A stretch of 64,000 nt of DNA from Pteria penguin. Lineage: Eukaryota; Mollusca; Bivalvia; Pterioida; Pteriidae. Shown one piece after another: positions 40,451 through 55,098 of the stretch. The DNA is taken from NCBI GenBank assembly GCA_035048485.1, contig CM068583.1:22419341-22483340 (forward strand), in the 5' to 3' direction. A program made the translations under genes and the position numbers. The notes beneath the pieces were generated by a model. The model saw nothing but the letters and a program-made list of their open reading frames with translations, ran no database searches and was not told the origin of the DNA. Numbering within the stretch: position 1 is the stretch's first letter; the number at the start of each line of letters is the position of its first letter.

Positions 40451-43400
40451 TTCATGTATATGTCAAACCTTGAATGTTTCTTGTTTATATACATGTACTA
40501 GTATCAAAACTTAGCACCAAATTAAAGTTTTTAACTAGATTCTATAAATTCCTAGAAAGTTTAGGATATTTTCAATTGAAATAGAGGTGATTTTGTCATT
40601 ATCTCGAGTTTATCTTTATAATTGAGGAACAGATTTTATTCAAATTATTGAAAGAGAAGCTGTACAGCTAGTATTTTGAACCAAATTCTAACAAAACTAG
40701 GTTTATTTCAAAATAAGTTTGGTCTAATGGTTCAAGATCAGAGAAATGAAATGAAATATTCAGGGATTTTAATCCTGCTGTGACAAATTTACTGGTAGTT
40801 GTGACTTCATAAACAGAAGTAAAAAAAAATGTCAGAAAACTGAGCTTATTTCAGTCCATGGTTAATTTTTAAAATTATATGCTGCTGTACACTTTACATC
40901 CCTTAATATAAGAATAGATATTCCAAGTTTGTACAAACACTTGCACATAAATCATGTGGATTGCAGTCAGCATGCTAAAACATGAATAAGGAGCACAATT
41001 CCTCTTTACTTGTTCTATTGAAATTCATACTGTACCTGAGTATATTAAAATTTCCCCATTAAATTATATTGAAATGTTTGACAAGAAACAAAAATGGGTG
41101 TATTTAAATTGATATAAAGGGTTGATGTAGTACATGTATGTGACATCATGAAATAATGTATGTAAAACTTGAGTTTATAATTTATTTACACGAAGTCACA
41201 GTGATAGACACATTTTTTGTTATAGAAATAGGATATATGTAAATTTACTTATGTGTACATATATGATAATAGGGTACCACTCTTGTATTAGTTTACAAAA
41301 CTATGAATCATAAGTGTTACCTGTTCGGGGATAATTTTGGCTGCAAAATTGAGAGATTCTCTCATAATATTTAAATCCTTTCATAGAAATTCAACATTTG
41401 GTAAATTTTTTTATTGAAAATGGTCAAAAACTTAAGTTTCTCTCAGAAAAAAAATTAGCAGAATTTCCCTGCCTGTTCCTTGATAATCTATTGATATGCA
41501 AGTTAAGCAACTTTTGTTCAGGTATTCAGTTTATAAGGTTCCCTAAAGAGTGTACAAGGCCTCATTATGAAAATTTAGGTTTCTCTTAATCTGGACAGGG
41601 CATTGTATTTTATAATGCTTCCTTAGAATAGACTGTATTGCAGTTGCAAGTTGCTTTACAATAGTTGATAGTACCGGGGCAAATCTTAACATTGTGTTTC
41701 GTTGTATTAGAGCCAGCATATTTCTCACAATCTGGAATGTTAACCTTTTACATTACTGGATAAATTTAGATTGTGCACGTGAAGCCTTTTCTAATTTATA
41801 TCAACTAAACTTTCGATAAAGAAAAAAAAGTCGCTCAACTAAAAAGTCTGTATCAAGCTTAACATAATCACCTTTTATGTTGGAGTTGTGGACATATTCA
41901 AACATTTAAATTCGTATACTTCACCAACACATAGAAATGGAAAAGTTTACGCTGCAGATTAACTATGATTAAAGTGTATACATGTTTCCTCTTGTTTCAT
42001 GCTAATTATTTTCTTTATCGGTAGCAGTATTGTTCGCTGCACAATGTGCCATGGAAATGCTTACGCACACGTCTAGATTTGATGTGCTGGAGTTGGGCAC
42101 TATCACAAATCCCCTCCCCGTGTTGTTTGTCCCCTATCTTTAATCAGTAGCCCTCTTTCTAGCCCAGTGGCCGTACTGCTAGCCTATCGCCTCAGATTAG
42201 CCAGCTAGGTAACATATCGTTACCAATGTAACTAGATTTACCGGAGCTTATCTAGGTTTGTTGGTCTACCCGAATGATGAAGAAGATAAGTTGCAATGGG
42301 TAATCAGTGCGACAAAGTGTTACCTCAACCTAACGTTAGTCTTATCCCTAACCTTATCGACGGACGGTTATTGTGAACTCTTGCACTCCAAGATATAATA
42401 GATACATTCTGTATAAATCTCTGGCGAGCCATTCAGCTAATCTGACCCAACTCTTGCCGAAGCTTGCTTTACATCTTCATACAATATCTAGCATTTATAT
42501 GTATGATTATTCTCACAAAATTTACAGTTCAATATATATTGTAAATTACAAACATCCCAATCAAATAAATCTTGCGTTGCTTCAGCTGATGTATAGAATT
42601 TAAACCTTACGTTTTACATGATAATGCCTTCATCGTGATTAAAGAGATCGCAGTGCATTCACAGCTTTGTACATAAGTGTTGGGACGTTTCTGCTCTAAG
42701 GATTTGCCATGATGAAGAAAGATATCCTGTAAATTGCAGATCATTTCAGAGTATTGTGTCTTGTACATTCAATAGATCATGTCCTCTGTCGTTGTACGGG
42801 TTAGTTCTTCAGAATTGATTCCTACGCCTCACAAAATCCGCTTGAACTTGTCAGTGCCTCCAAATTTATATTTTATCTATGCACAAATTAATTATGCATT
42901 GACAACTTCGAGTGAAAGTTGAAATAGTGTACCGTCGATTACCCTGATCCTCAAAGTGTCCAGTTTGAATAACCCCGTTGGTGCCCCATTCTAGTCAGGA
43001 ATAAATACAAGTAAATTCCCTCTGTGGTCGTTTAAAGTTTTAAAGTGGTCGGTGTACACAAATTCAATATTGACTCTGTTCTTTGACGAGCATATTTATA
43101 TAGGATATACATTGTCCATTTGGAAAGAAGGGGATAGACATGATATAGTGACCCCTTTCCAATGTAAGTACTATGTGGCAAGGAATTATAAATGTTCAAT
43201 ATCTCATTTTAAAAAATGTATGTATTTATTGATTGAATTAATTCGCGTTTTGCAGTTAAAAACCACGTTCATTTTCTTCGTCGTCATAGTAATTTATTTG
43301 TGTTTGCTTGATGATGTCAAGATAATTGTGTGAGTGTAATGCATCTTGTGACAAGCATAAAGCAGTTTCAATTTGGTTTGTGTCAGATGACACGTTTGAA

Positions 43401-46400
43401 GTAGGTAAACGTAGAATATTTTCAGAACTAGGAAGGCTTATTAAATATAACACATTTTATGGCATTTGCATTAAGATCGAAAGAGCAAATTTTAATGCTA
43501 CCGAAAACTACGTTTTCGTTTTATTTCTCTGGTGCTTTTTAGTATTTTAATCAAACTTTGCATGTCTATTCATACCATACGTTGAAATCGATTTTACTAA
43601 TTCTCTGACAAGATAAAAATGTCAAACGTTCGATTCGTAAGATAGGGCACGAGGGCAGTTTATCGAATAATTATTAATAAAAACACTCACACACCTATAT
43701 TTGTCAAAAGTAATGTGATGTGATGTGATTTGATGAACTGTAACCATACTGACTTAAGGTGGAACATATATTTAATGGATAGCAGCCTCTCACCTTTCTC
43801 AAGTATCTGAAGGATTCCTTGGTTAGGTGGTAACCAGGGCAAGCTGTGGATTGAGTACTAACTTTGATCCCCTTCTGTGTATCCACGCTGGGGCCCTCAT
43901 AAGGATATAATGTGGACCTACTGTGTACCCATACCAGAGACATAACACGAACAACTAGAAATATTACGGGTCAAATATCGTCTGGATATGAAATTTGATG
44001 CTACCTCTCGATTTATGATGCAGTAATTCGAGAGGAAAAGGTTTGCATTATATTGAAATGCTTTTGAACAAACATATTCATTAGAATTGGAAACTCTATT
44101 TAATGACATAATGTAATTGGTCTCGAAGAAGCTTTTGCAAAAACTCGGTACACAGAGGGTGTATGGAAAGAACTTCTTGTTTCAAGGACGTTGACCAGGA
44201 AGTTATTTATATTGATCGCTTTACTATGCTAGATGTGTATGCGTACTATCACAAGGTTTTGTCTGGAAGTCTTTTACAGCATTGATATTTGATATTCAAT
44301 CAAATAATGTAGATGAAGTAGGAATGCTGAATTTATAACATATATAGGATTAATTACATAATATGGTTGTGGTATGAGGTATTGAATGGATGTTGAACTA
44401 TGGATGCCTTTGACGATTTGTCGAGAGGGTCAGAATGGGTGCAAGGCAGTGATATTCGAGAATGTATTGCACTCGTCCCGGCCTTCTAGACAGGTCTACA
44501 ACGTCGGCATGTTCAATGTAGAAAGAACGTCACTGTGGTTCTGAAGGAACTTGGAGTATTTTCATACTGGACTTGACATTGTGATCGAAAGTTGAAATCA
44601 CATCCAGTCAATCGTAATTCAGTTTTCGGTCTAAATGACCAATTATAGTACCGTAATAGATTCTATTCTTCAGAGTTTAAGGGGTTGTATTTATGTTTTC
44701 ATATGTGTAAATGTTGTAAATTTGCCAATTTAAATACTTCAACCGGGTAATGAACCGCTTATTGAGTAACATATTTGATGCTTAAACCAACAGTGGTCTG
44801 TAACCAATGCAATGTTCCGTTCTGCTCAAAAGATTGCGTGTTCAAACTCCGAAAAGATCATATCCAGTTATGGAAGCACAACGTTGATATTTTCAAGTTC
44901 TATCTGGATCGAAGATTAAAGTTCATTGTGCCAGTGTTTGTGAAATGTTGAAGGACAAATACTCTAGTTTTTGCCGCTTGTATTGCGTATTCAGTTTCAT
45001 TCTGTTTTCAAGTGCCTTTTTCGATACTAATAATACAGACTATTTTGAAACATTTGTATGATATGCCGGTAAAGAGACCAAGTGTATCATGTTATGTTGA
45101 CGAGGACATAAGTTTAATTTTGCTCAGATTTCCTAATTATTGCCCTATTATGTTCGTCCCTTTTGACATCGAGGTAATTGTTTTTAGTGTTTTCTTCCAA
45201 TTGACAAGAAAGCTAACTCCTACGTAAGTGAAATGAAATACTAATTTGCTTTGGATCTATCGATCGATTGATAGATCCATCCATACATCCATTTAATATT
45301 TTTGCTTATGTACCGTGATAGGATTTTGACCGCAAAACCATATTTCCTGCTTGGCCAAGGTATTTTCGTTTAAAAGAATAAGGGATCACGTTTCCACAGA
45401 TTCGTTATGACAGGGATTTCATTACATAACCGGAACATTCTTAGAATTGGTGTCTGTCACTTCTGTGGTATGTCTTCGAAAAGGAATGTCATATCTCATT
45501 CTGCAAGTCTTGGTTCATTGTAAGCTGAATTTGATTTATTATAAGCTGACTGTATTGTTGTCTTGACCATTTTCATATTTTCAAGGTCACTATAGAATTT
45601 CCAGGTACTTAATTTACGCTTCATTTCCTGAAAAAAAGAAGACTTTGGGATATTTTTACAAATGCCAACATGTGATGCACTTCAAATTTACTGCCTGCCG
45701 TCTTTCGATATATTGAAATTTGGGGATTCATCGATTAAGGATTTTCATATGTGTTTCTTAAACATGAGTTTTCTGTACATTGGAAATCGGCAATCTTAGA
45801 AAAGGTTTTATCAATTGAAATTATTGGGAGAAATATCATAAAATCAATGACAAGCGGACCTTGGAACGACAAGAAGATATGTGTACGTATAAACATGACA
45901 GGTTCTCTTTTTGTGGATTAGTTTGTCTTGAGCAGCGGTCTTGTGTTAATCGATATATTGATTTCAAGTCCAGTTTAAGACCTTGAACAAATAATGTGCT
46001 CTGTTTGAAGAGGTATAAGCAGGGTAGATGAATAGTGCCCGGCCTGTTATATCCCTTACATCATCATGTCATGTTTACTCCACGTAACGGGTGTTTGATA
46101 TTCAGTCTTAGACATGAAAGTGGGAAAGGTGTACAGATGGGTTATGTCAGATTACGACTACCATACTCGCATGCTATGCCATGCATCGAAATTAACCTCC
46201 GCGTTTCCAAAATGCACATTGTATACTATACCAAATATATATATATTGCCTACAATTGAAATGTATATAACAAGATCGAAAACAAACAATTTTATTAAAA
46301 GTACTTTAATGGGAATCTGTTGGCTGAAACATTTTGTTGATTATCCCTCAAACAGAAAATGAAATGATGTGCAGCTAATGTGCTGGCACTTCATTTTGAC

Positions 46401-49400
46401 ACTACGTAGTACAACAAGTAGTACTTGCTTATCTTTGCCCAAACCTAATTGAATGATATACATTTTCTTGGTTTATGAAGGCACACGTTTACATTAAAGA
46501 AGTATGATACTGGTATCTTATGTTGAAAGTGAAACCAGATGTTAGAAAAAGCAAAATTTGTGATTCTTTTAATTCATTCAAAAGACAACTTTACTTCGAA
46601 AAGTTGAATTTCACATGACTGTCAGAACAAATTCTATACAGCCTATGGCACTACTATTCAGGTATAAAAAAAACCAGTTGAAATACATGTAGACTATCGT
46701 AACGGTATCATAAAAGGCTTTGGCATTTACTTGGTTAGTTCCTGAATCAATATCAATAATGCTGTGACGTAGCATAAATGAATACGGACGCAATGGTGGC
46801 GAATATATAATGTCCACATATTTAAACTTCTTAAACTCTTCCCAAAAGCTTGACAAGTGCTGTATTGAAATAGATTTTATATTTCATGAATATGTACCAA
46901 CGTGTTGAATTGTGACTAGTGTTTGTAGGGAGTGTATATCTATACTTCTTTCACCTTAGTTTTATGCTTCCCTTTGTGCATAAAATGCCGGTTTAATTGA
47001 TCATGAAAATGTGAAAGCAAGTTTCCTTGGGGTTCTATCACTATGAATAATGTCATAAATGAAGATGTACGATTTGAAGTCGGGGAGATCTCAACAAAAT
47101 GATTTCATTATAGATTCATATTGAAATTTTGTCAATGAAGTATTCACAGAATCACTTTGATATCGAATGTATCAACTTTTCTCAAGGAATTGAAATTTTG
47201 AATATTAAAATGTATACTCGTAAAAACCTACGGGAGAGGGTGCGGGGGAAACCAGTTTTGATCTGATCTTGATGTTAGCTACATTTCCGAATGCTGACAA
47301 TGACTGATTACTTTTCTATGAATCTTGGTAGTTGGAAAACTTTTTAAAGGGATCTAATGTAGAATTGAATGTTTGAAGGATGTTCTTGTCAAGATTTATT
47401 TTGTATACCTGTAAGGGACATAATCTTGCATGCTACTACTTCTCATTTATTCCAGTCTAAAATTTATGTTTACATGTTCTCTCAGACACATAGATCAATA
47501 ATGGTAATTTCTTTCACAACTTTTGTCCTGGTAAAAATTCAGCTGTTTATATATCTATATAAAGCGCGCCAATCAGTGTGCAGCATTTATGAACAATACA
47601 TAGTGTGTGTAAACTTAGAGGCTAAAGCGTTTGTAAGTCTGGTAATATTCAGAATTATCGAATTGATTTCAGTCAAGATGATATTTATGAGTGTTCTGAT
47701 TTTAGTTCGGTTGTTTATAAAGAAATTGTCTCGCTGTAATCGATGTCTACATAGCAAAATAATATGTGCACAATGGAGGTGTTTAAACTGGTAGATATCT
47801 TTAGAAAAAACCATTCATTCTATGATTGCATTTTATCAATAAAAGTCACATTAAAAATTATGCCTATTTACGCATTTAACGATTCCATTTACATGAATTC
47901 ACATAATGTAAGCATAAGGGAAAATAGATTGATAAGTTTAATATGGCATTTCTTTATAGCTCTTTATTGGTTCCATTAATATAATTCTTCCTAGCTGGAG
48001 GTATAACTAAGGGTTTACTAATAGATATTGACGTTTTATTTATATTGTGTGTAATAGAATTTCTTTCACTGAAGAAAAACTGCTGTTTTGTACGATTTTG
48101 GTCGTGTTCTTTCTTGTTGGTTCCAAGGAGTGTACTGATTTCGATGGTTGTTAAAGTGCATAAATACTGCGTTGCTCTTTGATAGGTAATGTATTTTGTA
48201 TGCAAATTGTGTCCATTGTAGTTTACGACTGTTGTTTATTTCATGTACATGTATATTTGTACCAAATCCACTCTCTATTCATACCCAATCCCTTCTCTAT
48301 CATTGCTATAAAATATTTTGTACTGAAATTAAAGTCTTGCAATGAACAGGTACCCTTTTATCAACTACACGTAATTTTCTTCATTTGCTTAACGACTTTC
48401 GCATAACTTTACATGAAAGAAGTACTTTTGATACTCGACAAGCGCAAGTAAGGAAATGATTCATGTAATTCAGTATGACCGCCATGACGACCATCTTTAG
48501 CAGTATATTTTATCCCCATATTTCCAATTTGGTCTATTTTGATGGATCGTTACATAAACATCTGCTCCTTGTCACCGAGATGAATGCACGTAACTTTCGT
48601 AAAGTTATAGCATTGTTGATCAAATTTATAATACTTCTAATATATTTTGGGGATTTGTGTCTTACAACACCTTGTTTTCTAGCGTGCATTGTATCCTCAG
48701 TTGGCACATTTTATACGGTTACATGTTAGAGGCCATTAATTTTTTATTTTCAACAATCCAATTTCTGCAGCCAAATTATGTCGTATATTAGAAATGAAAC
48801 ATTTCATTCAGGAGTTCAAGCTCGCCATGCATGAAAGAACATGCTTTCCAAAAAGTTGAAAGTACTCTTTGTTTTCAGGGTCCTCGTCAATGCTTTTAAT
48901 ATGTTGCTGCACTGACGAGTTTGAACAAGGTGTTGCATATTGACACTTAAAACAGGGAACAAAAAGACATCTTGATTCTTTGTTAGGGCTTTCATGAAGT
49001 AAACACATCAAGTGCCTGTGTCAGTTAAGAGTAACTAGATGTAATTTTTTCAAACGTCATTACCTAACGGTGAGGATTGGTAGAAACGGAAAAGAAACTT
49101 GATGGAGTTGGATTTAACGGATACTGTCACAGTTTGTAAATGGTAAGCAATAATCCATTAAACTTGTACATTCAAAGTCCAGTGTATTTCAGATATCTAA
49201 TGTAAAAGCGCAGGAACGTGACGTCACGTTTCGTGTCAGTCTCTTTACATGGGACCTCACTTCTCAGTTTTGCGTTCTATACTAGATTAACAACCCCCAT
49301 TAACCCACGATTTAGTAAATCCTCATTGTTATACAGGCGAGGTTAGTTTTGTTTAGCTTGAATGTGCTAAGCTTTGTTGATCGCCTTTGTAAAGTTTTAC

Positions 49401-52173
49401 GACAGGGTTACGTAGATTTCTGCATGCCATGTTGCCGGGATAATCGCATTGCATAGCAGCTTGGATTCAGAAGAATTATTTCAAATCCGTTTTATGCTTT
49501 ATGCGACAATAAATAGTGTATGCTTCATTCTAAGCAGAAAGTCTCGAACGGTGGGATCCTACATAGTTGTATATTAAAATAATCTCTAGACTGTAGGGAT
49601 GACACCACAAGCTCGCGTTAACCTATGACATTAAGAGTTAACCTGGGATCTGTCATGTATATAACAGAAGTTTTTTGTCTACAATCATATCGAGAACAAA
49701 AATATTGCAATGTCGATTGCATTGGATATCAGCTCATCAACAATTTCAAGCTATGGGTTTTGAATGCAAGAGTTAGTATAAATGTCTGAATGAGTATTGT
49801 TTAAACTGATTTCTGACTAATTAAGTGTGCAAATCTGGTGATCTGTCTGCTAACAGAAAGACCTATCTCCATATAGCAGAGCCGAATCTGATAAAATAGA
49901 CAACTCGCCCCATAACGGTTCGGTTCAGTCTTATTTAGGGTTAGAGCTTGGGAACGAGATGGCTTATCGCTCTAAATGTATCATTATAGTCTCCGCTAAT
50001 CTCTACCGTTCAGAATGATTTAATCTCGATACCAGGGTATTATGAGCACCCAACGTGTTGAATGGGGTCTTTGTTTAAGTTTGCTCACTCCAAAAACAGT
50101 TAAAAATGGTTGTTGATGCTGAAAATATTGGAATTATAAATGGTCCGGTATCACACATTCCACATACACAGAGCTTTTAATGTCCCAAAAAGTATTTGTT
50201 CAATTTAACTCATTCTAGTTATTTTACTTATTTTGGGGGTTATTTGTTGTTTTTGAGGAGTGTTTTTGTGTATTGTTTTGGTTTTATTTTTATGTTTACC
50301 ATTCTGAGCTTGTGTAGGAAGACCGACTATAAATAATGCGGGTTAACAATGAAACAGTTACAGTCTATTGTGTGATTTTGTACAGGTTCGACTATATCCC
50401 ACTATCTTTAGACTGAAAATGTACATTATTGAAACGATGAAAGTGAAACGACGCGCTACTTTCTCTTAGTATTGTCCAATATTGTCTTTGACATGAAACT
50501 TAACAATAACGGGTAATACTTTGGTTGTCAGTATATAGTATGCACCCTTATCGATCGATATGGTCTTAAGAGGTACCAGCGGGGGACTGTCGTGCTGTCA
50601 TGACTCCTACAAAAGTGGGAATGAATTGTATATACTTTTGAAAGAACTTCATTGCGAATATCAAACATTGGAAGAAAATTTGTTCGATTGCATTTGTTTT
50701 GTTATATGAGCACCGCATAACTAAGTGGGAGGGTCAAGGAGTTACCCGTTCCATAAAGTCCAAGGGATATATTCATGTTCAAATATTGTTCTTAAGGGTA
50801 TTAGGAGGAACCAACGAGGGACACAGGTGTGGCACGGTCTACGGGGTAATTATAGCGTTTTATGGTGCCAAAGTTATACTTTTATTAATAACCGTCTCGT
50901 CCTCGTTTAAAGGACTCCATCGCTGATGACTTGTGATCTAATCAACTATGCATGCTTTATGGTGATTGTTTCTACAGCGTTTATCATGTACTGAATTCTG
51001 TCCGCTTATTCTACTGCAGTATAAATTACTGAATTCGGTATACAATTTTTACATTTAAATACTTATGTTATTTGGATCCACGTGTAAATGCAACAAATTA
51101 AACAACGTCTAATACAGTAAGAACATGAAAATGTGAAATGTAAAAATGAAAATAGAGAAGACATATCCACTATTATTTCCCCTAGCCTGTACCTCTTTTA
51201 TGTTAGTTTTTACACCGGATTATATTTGACTACCACTGACCCTATTACAGAACTTCACAACAAAGGGCTGTAGTACACTGGTCTTTAAGCGCCGGAATAG
51301 TTTTCGTTCACTGGGAAAAGACCGGGAACGAACCTTCATCAAATTCCCCATCTCAAATACATGTATTACATCTTAAGTAGGAAGTCCGACCTAAATGTCA
51401 CAAATGATGGGTTACTGAAGATAGCACAAGGGAGCGGTTTCTATGTAAGGACGTAATCCTTTGAGACTGTTTATTTTCCACATTTACCGTTTAGCCTACG
51501 AAAGTTCGTGATGAATTGTGGTAGTAGCATATCGGCACCTTCGGGTTAGAAAACTACTAGAAAATTCATTTACAATGACAGCGCATTGAGAACCTAGTTA
51601 AAAGTTTACCTGTGATTTTGACCTCGTTTTAATAATTTCGTTGTATACAAGACATGATGTAAACGGAATGTGGACTAAAATGCTGTATAATTTACAAGTT
51701 CCTAGGTGTAACATTTGGATAGAAATGGAGTTTTGTGTGTGTTTTTACTACTTAATCGAACGTGATATCATCATACAGTAGACATTTTATGCGACCGAAA
51801 CCACTTCATATTGGATTTAGATCAAGTCGTAGGTAATTTACAGTCTGCATACAAACTCTTATTATTTCGGGTAGACTACTGTAATATACGGGTGTAACTC
51901 TGTCGATTTCAGGTAACAATCTCAAACAGAACCCTGTTATATGGGTAAATCAATAGCCCGCGCTCTCTTCTATGGAATATAAAGAATCTATAAGGCTGTA
52001 TTTATAAAGTGATCAATGGTGAAAAGTGTTTCACAGATGACAATATATTAATTCAGTGCGTGGTATCTACCAATTGTAGTTATATGCCGACGGTTTCCGT
52101 CGCCATTTGAATGTGCTTTCTTTATTTACATAGATGACCTCGGGTCGTGACTAGGGGGACAATTTCAAGCAAC
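40451..52173. other. Long repeat-poor, apparently non-coding region
   Basis: In nearly 12 kb I found no SINE, TIR element or hairpin-ended family member and no ORF with a recognisable domain. ORFs such as 47369-47794 (+, 141 codons) are hydrophobic AT-rich translations without family signature. Small items are a palindrome at 45253-45278 and one copy of a GC-rich 20-nt motif at 44467-44486. It may be intronic or intergenic. Confidence 0.45.
45253..45278. repeat. 26-bp near-perfect palindrome
   Basis: GGATCTATC and GATAGATCC flank the self-complementary core GATCGATT. Confidence 0.7.
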
Positions 52174-52240
52174 ATGGCGGATACGAAACCACGTGGAGTG
52201 ATGATCAGAACTAACTGTACACCTGTACAGGTACATAGCT
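52174..52240 (+). CDS. Candidate first coding exon (MADTKPRG...)
   Basis: AACATGGCGG is a good animal start context. The frame reads MADTKPRGVMIRTNCTPVQ, then either splices at CAG/GTACAT (52231, phase 0) or continues VHS to GCT/GTAAGT (52241, phase 1). The local sequence is richer in CG dinucleotides than its surroundings. One phase-0 continuation is an acceptor at 54139 (CTCTTTGCAG) leading to KASEIDLYDVHASYQETKP, which stops after 29 codons. No family is recognised. It may be the start of a gene that leaves the window, a micropeptide, or chance. Confidence 0.3.
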
Positions 52241-54587
52241 GTAAGTTCTAATTTTGTATTTGTATAGTTTTACTCTCTCTAGCTTTTGATAACCTAGTCT
52301 GACAAGTCATGTTAATGATGTTCATTAATGCACATCGATGTTGACGACTTCTTTCACTGTGGTCTTTGTTATACCTGTGTTTATATTTAGATTACTTCTC
52401 CCTGTTCATGCACTAAGGGAATTTCAAGTCGTGATGTTTTGAATGTGTCGTCTTGCATTTTGTATTAAATGTATAAATTCTAATATTACTGCAGCAGTTA
52501 TTGTGTTGCGTACGGGATTTATTCCTTTATTCTCACTCAGATAACTTTTTTATTGTCCCTTACTCGTACTTTCTTTCAGGTAAACATGGTATTATTATTT
52601 GTTAGTAACACGTTTGTGAAAAATTAACGCCTCCGACGGGAACAATCCTTCCAAACTAAGCAAAGAACCCAGAAGACAGACGAACTGCAAAAGTAATGCC
52701 CAGAATATTATTTGACGAAATCGTGACAATTACGTAAAAATGTATTACTGAATTGGAGAACAAAACTAATGTAAGTTCTTGAAAATATTGAAACGAAATC
52801 GTTTTACATTCGCGTAGAAATTGAGAAGAACCATCGTGTCCTATAAACAACCCTTCCCCCTCCTTTAAAAGTGTACGGGATAAAGTATATTTTGTATGGA
52901 GTCTTCTAGTATCAGGATTCCTACACGTGTTCTTCTGGACTTGAACTATTATATTCATAGTAGTTTTTCGTCCTCTGGTACTACTGATTCTGTAGCGTAT
53001 CGTTTTGTTCTCATCGGCTCGTATGTCACGCAATTAAATGACCATGCAAGATACCGAAATTCAATAGCGTCCTCCATGATCACAATAAAACTGGGGAATT
53101 CTTCCCTATACCCTTTGTCTACCCTCTCAGCTGATTATCTATATCTATTAAATGCATCGCAGCTTATAAACTATTCTCTCCAAAATTGGAACCATCGCGA
53201 TTGAAATTTTAGACGAATTGGTAGCGTTGAAATAAGTTGTTTTATCGTTAGATTGTCTGAAGTTTGAATAATTTTTTCGGTTGGAATTTAAGCGTGTTTG
53301 AACAAATGTAGAAACTTTTAACAGGGAATGATCGATGGCTTATGTAAATAGTGAAATACTTAATCTCTGTACATAAAAACTGGCTTCGATATTGCATTCA
53401 AATGAAAGGGAAACCAAGGTGTATAGGTGTCGGGGAAATACTTTCGTTGTAAAATGTTTAATTTTACTTTTAGGTTTAATACCAATCTTCTGCTTAATAT
53501 TAGTTTAGAAATTGACAGAAGCATATGCAATTTGCAAAGTTCAACATAGTGTTGATGCGTGTCTTTATAAATAAGGAATAACGGTGAAGCCCTATCGTAA
53601 ACCTGTGAATTGTAAGACGACAGTGCTTCTAATAAAAGTGACCTTAAGTTGAAGGTATGTGTAAAACGGTCAGGAATTGCTTGCTAACGATGGGATGATA
53701 GGTCCAACAGTAGTGCCACTGAAGTTTTATATTTCAGGGTTTGAGGGTATTGGCAGCGCGAATAGTTTTGTCTTCAATTTTTTTTCGAATGCAAATGCTA
53801 TTTCATGCTGATTTACTCGTGAAAGAAGGAAATAAACGTGACCTTGAACTTTTGACCCAGTGTCATATGCTTTTGCCGTCTAGTGTGTAGTTTTATTCCT
53901 TAACTATTGTGTGTTATAGATGGCGTATTTTAGATGACGACTTAACTATGATCCAGCTACATTTTTACGTCATTTGTGGTAATCTAACTCGCCGACGACT
54001 GAGTACTTTCACGTTGATCCGTTAATTCCTATTATAGACATCGTCTACTTTGTTGAAGCATTGACCTATGGGCTAATCTCATGAAATCTTTAATTCTGTA
54101 ATCTAACTTTGCCGTATAATCTGTACATTCTCTTTGCAGAAAGCGTCAGAAATTGATCTGTATGATGTCCACGCTTCGTATCAGGAGACCAAGCCGATAA
54201 TACCCGTGTTGTTGATGCAATGGCTATAAGGAGATTTGGATGGATTATAATTAATATTTAACGGTCGCTGACTTCACTTTTGAAAATACTTATAGGCATA
54301 TAGACGTATATGTTTTGTTCTACATTCTTGTCATTGGTGGTCTGGAGTTTCCAACATCAAATATGCCGGATATGTTTGTGCAGCATTCATTTATTTGCCT
54401 TTTCAGCAAGGATGTATTGGTACATGTTTTCAGGTGTTGGTTTTAGAAATTATTAGTGTATATTTCAAGGTGTTGCTCCTGGAAATCTCGTAATTTTTTC
54501 TTTATTTCCTTTCATACTTTTGTTCAGTTTGAGAGCTTTGTTGCAAAGTAGAATACAAGAGGAGATGGACGACGTTTCAGCAGCGAT
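52241..54587. other. Non-coding DNA, possible intron
   Basis: If the exon at 52174 is real this is its first intron. Overlapping ORFs on both strands at 52656-53204 have no recognisable features. Confidence 0.35.
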
Positions 54588-54600
54588 TTAAGTCTTTTTC

Positions 54601-55098
54601 GCAGGCCTGAACCGGTGCAAAATTTCAGGTTTATAAATTTGAATTGCACCTGTCCCGGCCTGCATTAAGCGACTACAAGCATCGTGATATTCAACGAATA
54701 GTCCATTGTAAATCAAATCAGAGTTGTCTTTCTTTTGTTGCTGAGCGTGGTCTTTAGAAGAGAGCTGCAATGTTCGTTTTATTGTCACTTCAGTTAAAGA
54801 AGGTTGCGTTATTTGTCTACCTTTCAGCTTGCTACAGTGAACCACCAAAGAATACATATCTTGAGAAGGTCTAGACTTGTGTAATATTTGGGTATAATTG
54901 ACACCAATTGCACTCGTCCCGGCCTGCCTTGTGAGTGAAATGCAGCATGGAAGAAGAACATTTTGCACATCGACTACTACACGCCATTCAGTTTTAAAAA
55001 TATACATAATACAGCAAATTCTATCATAAAACGTTGACGAAACGGGTTGGACTTGTGTAATCTGTGACATACTTCAAATTGCACTTGTCCCGGCCTGC
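54601..55098. repeat. Three copies of a GC-rich 20-nt motif, first one palindromic
   Basis: TTGCACCTGTCCCGGCCTGC (54644-54663), TTGCACTCGTCCCGGCCTGC (54908-54927) and TTGCACTTGTCCCGGCCTGC (55079-55098) are spaced 264 and 171 bp. Copies two and three also share GACTTGTGTAAT about 35-40 bases upstream. The first is preceded by GCAGGCCTGAACCGGTGCAA, an inverted partner that makes a 63-base hairpin. The 160-codon minus-strand ORF over it repeats QAGT-x-AI and ILH-x-RP because of these copies. Confidence 0.75.

Noticed and set aside
47369..47794. 141-codon plus-strand ORF, hydrophobic
   Set aside because: AT-rich translation with scattered cysteines, no signal or membrane protein family, and no splice or start context that would support it.
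54588..55070. 160-codon minus-strand ORF
   Set aside because: The apparent internal protein repeats come from the 20-nt DNA motif copies; no domain and no splice support.
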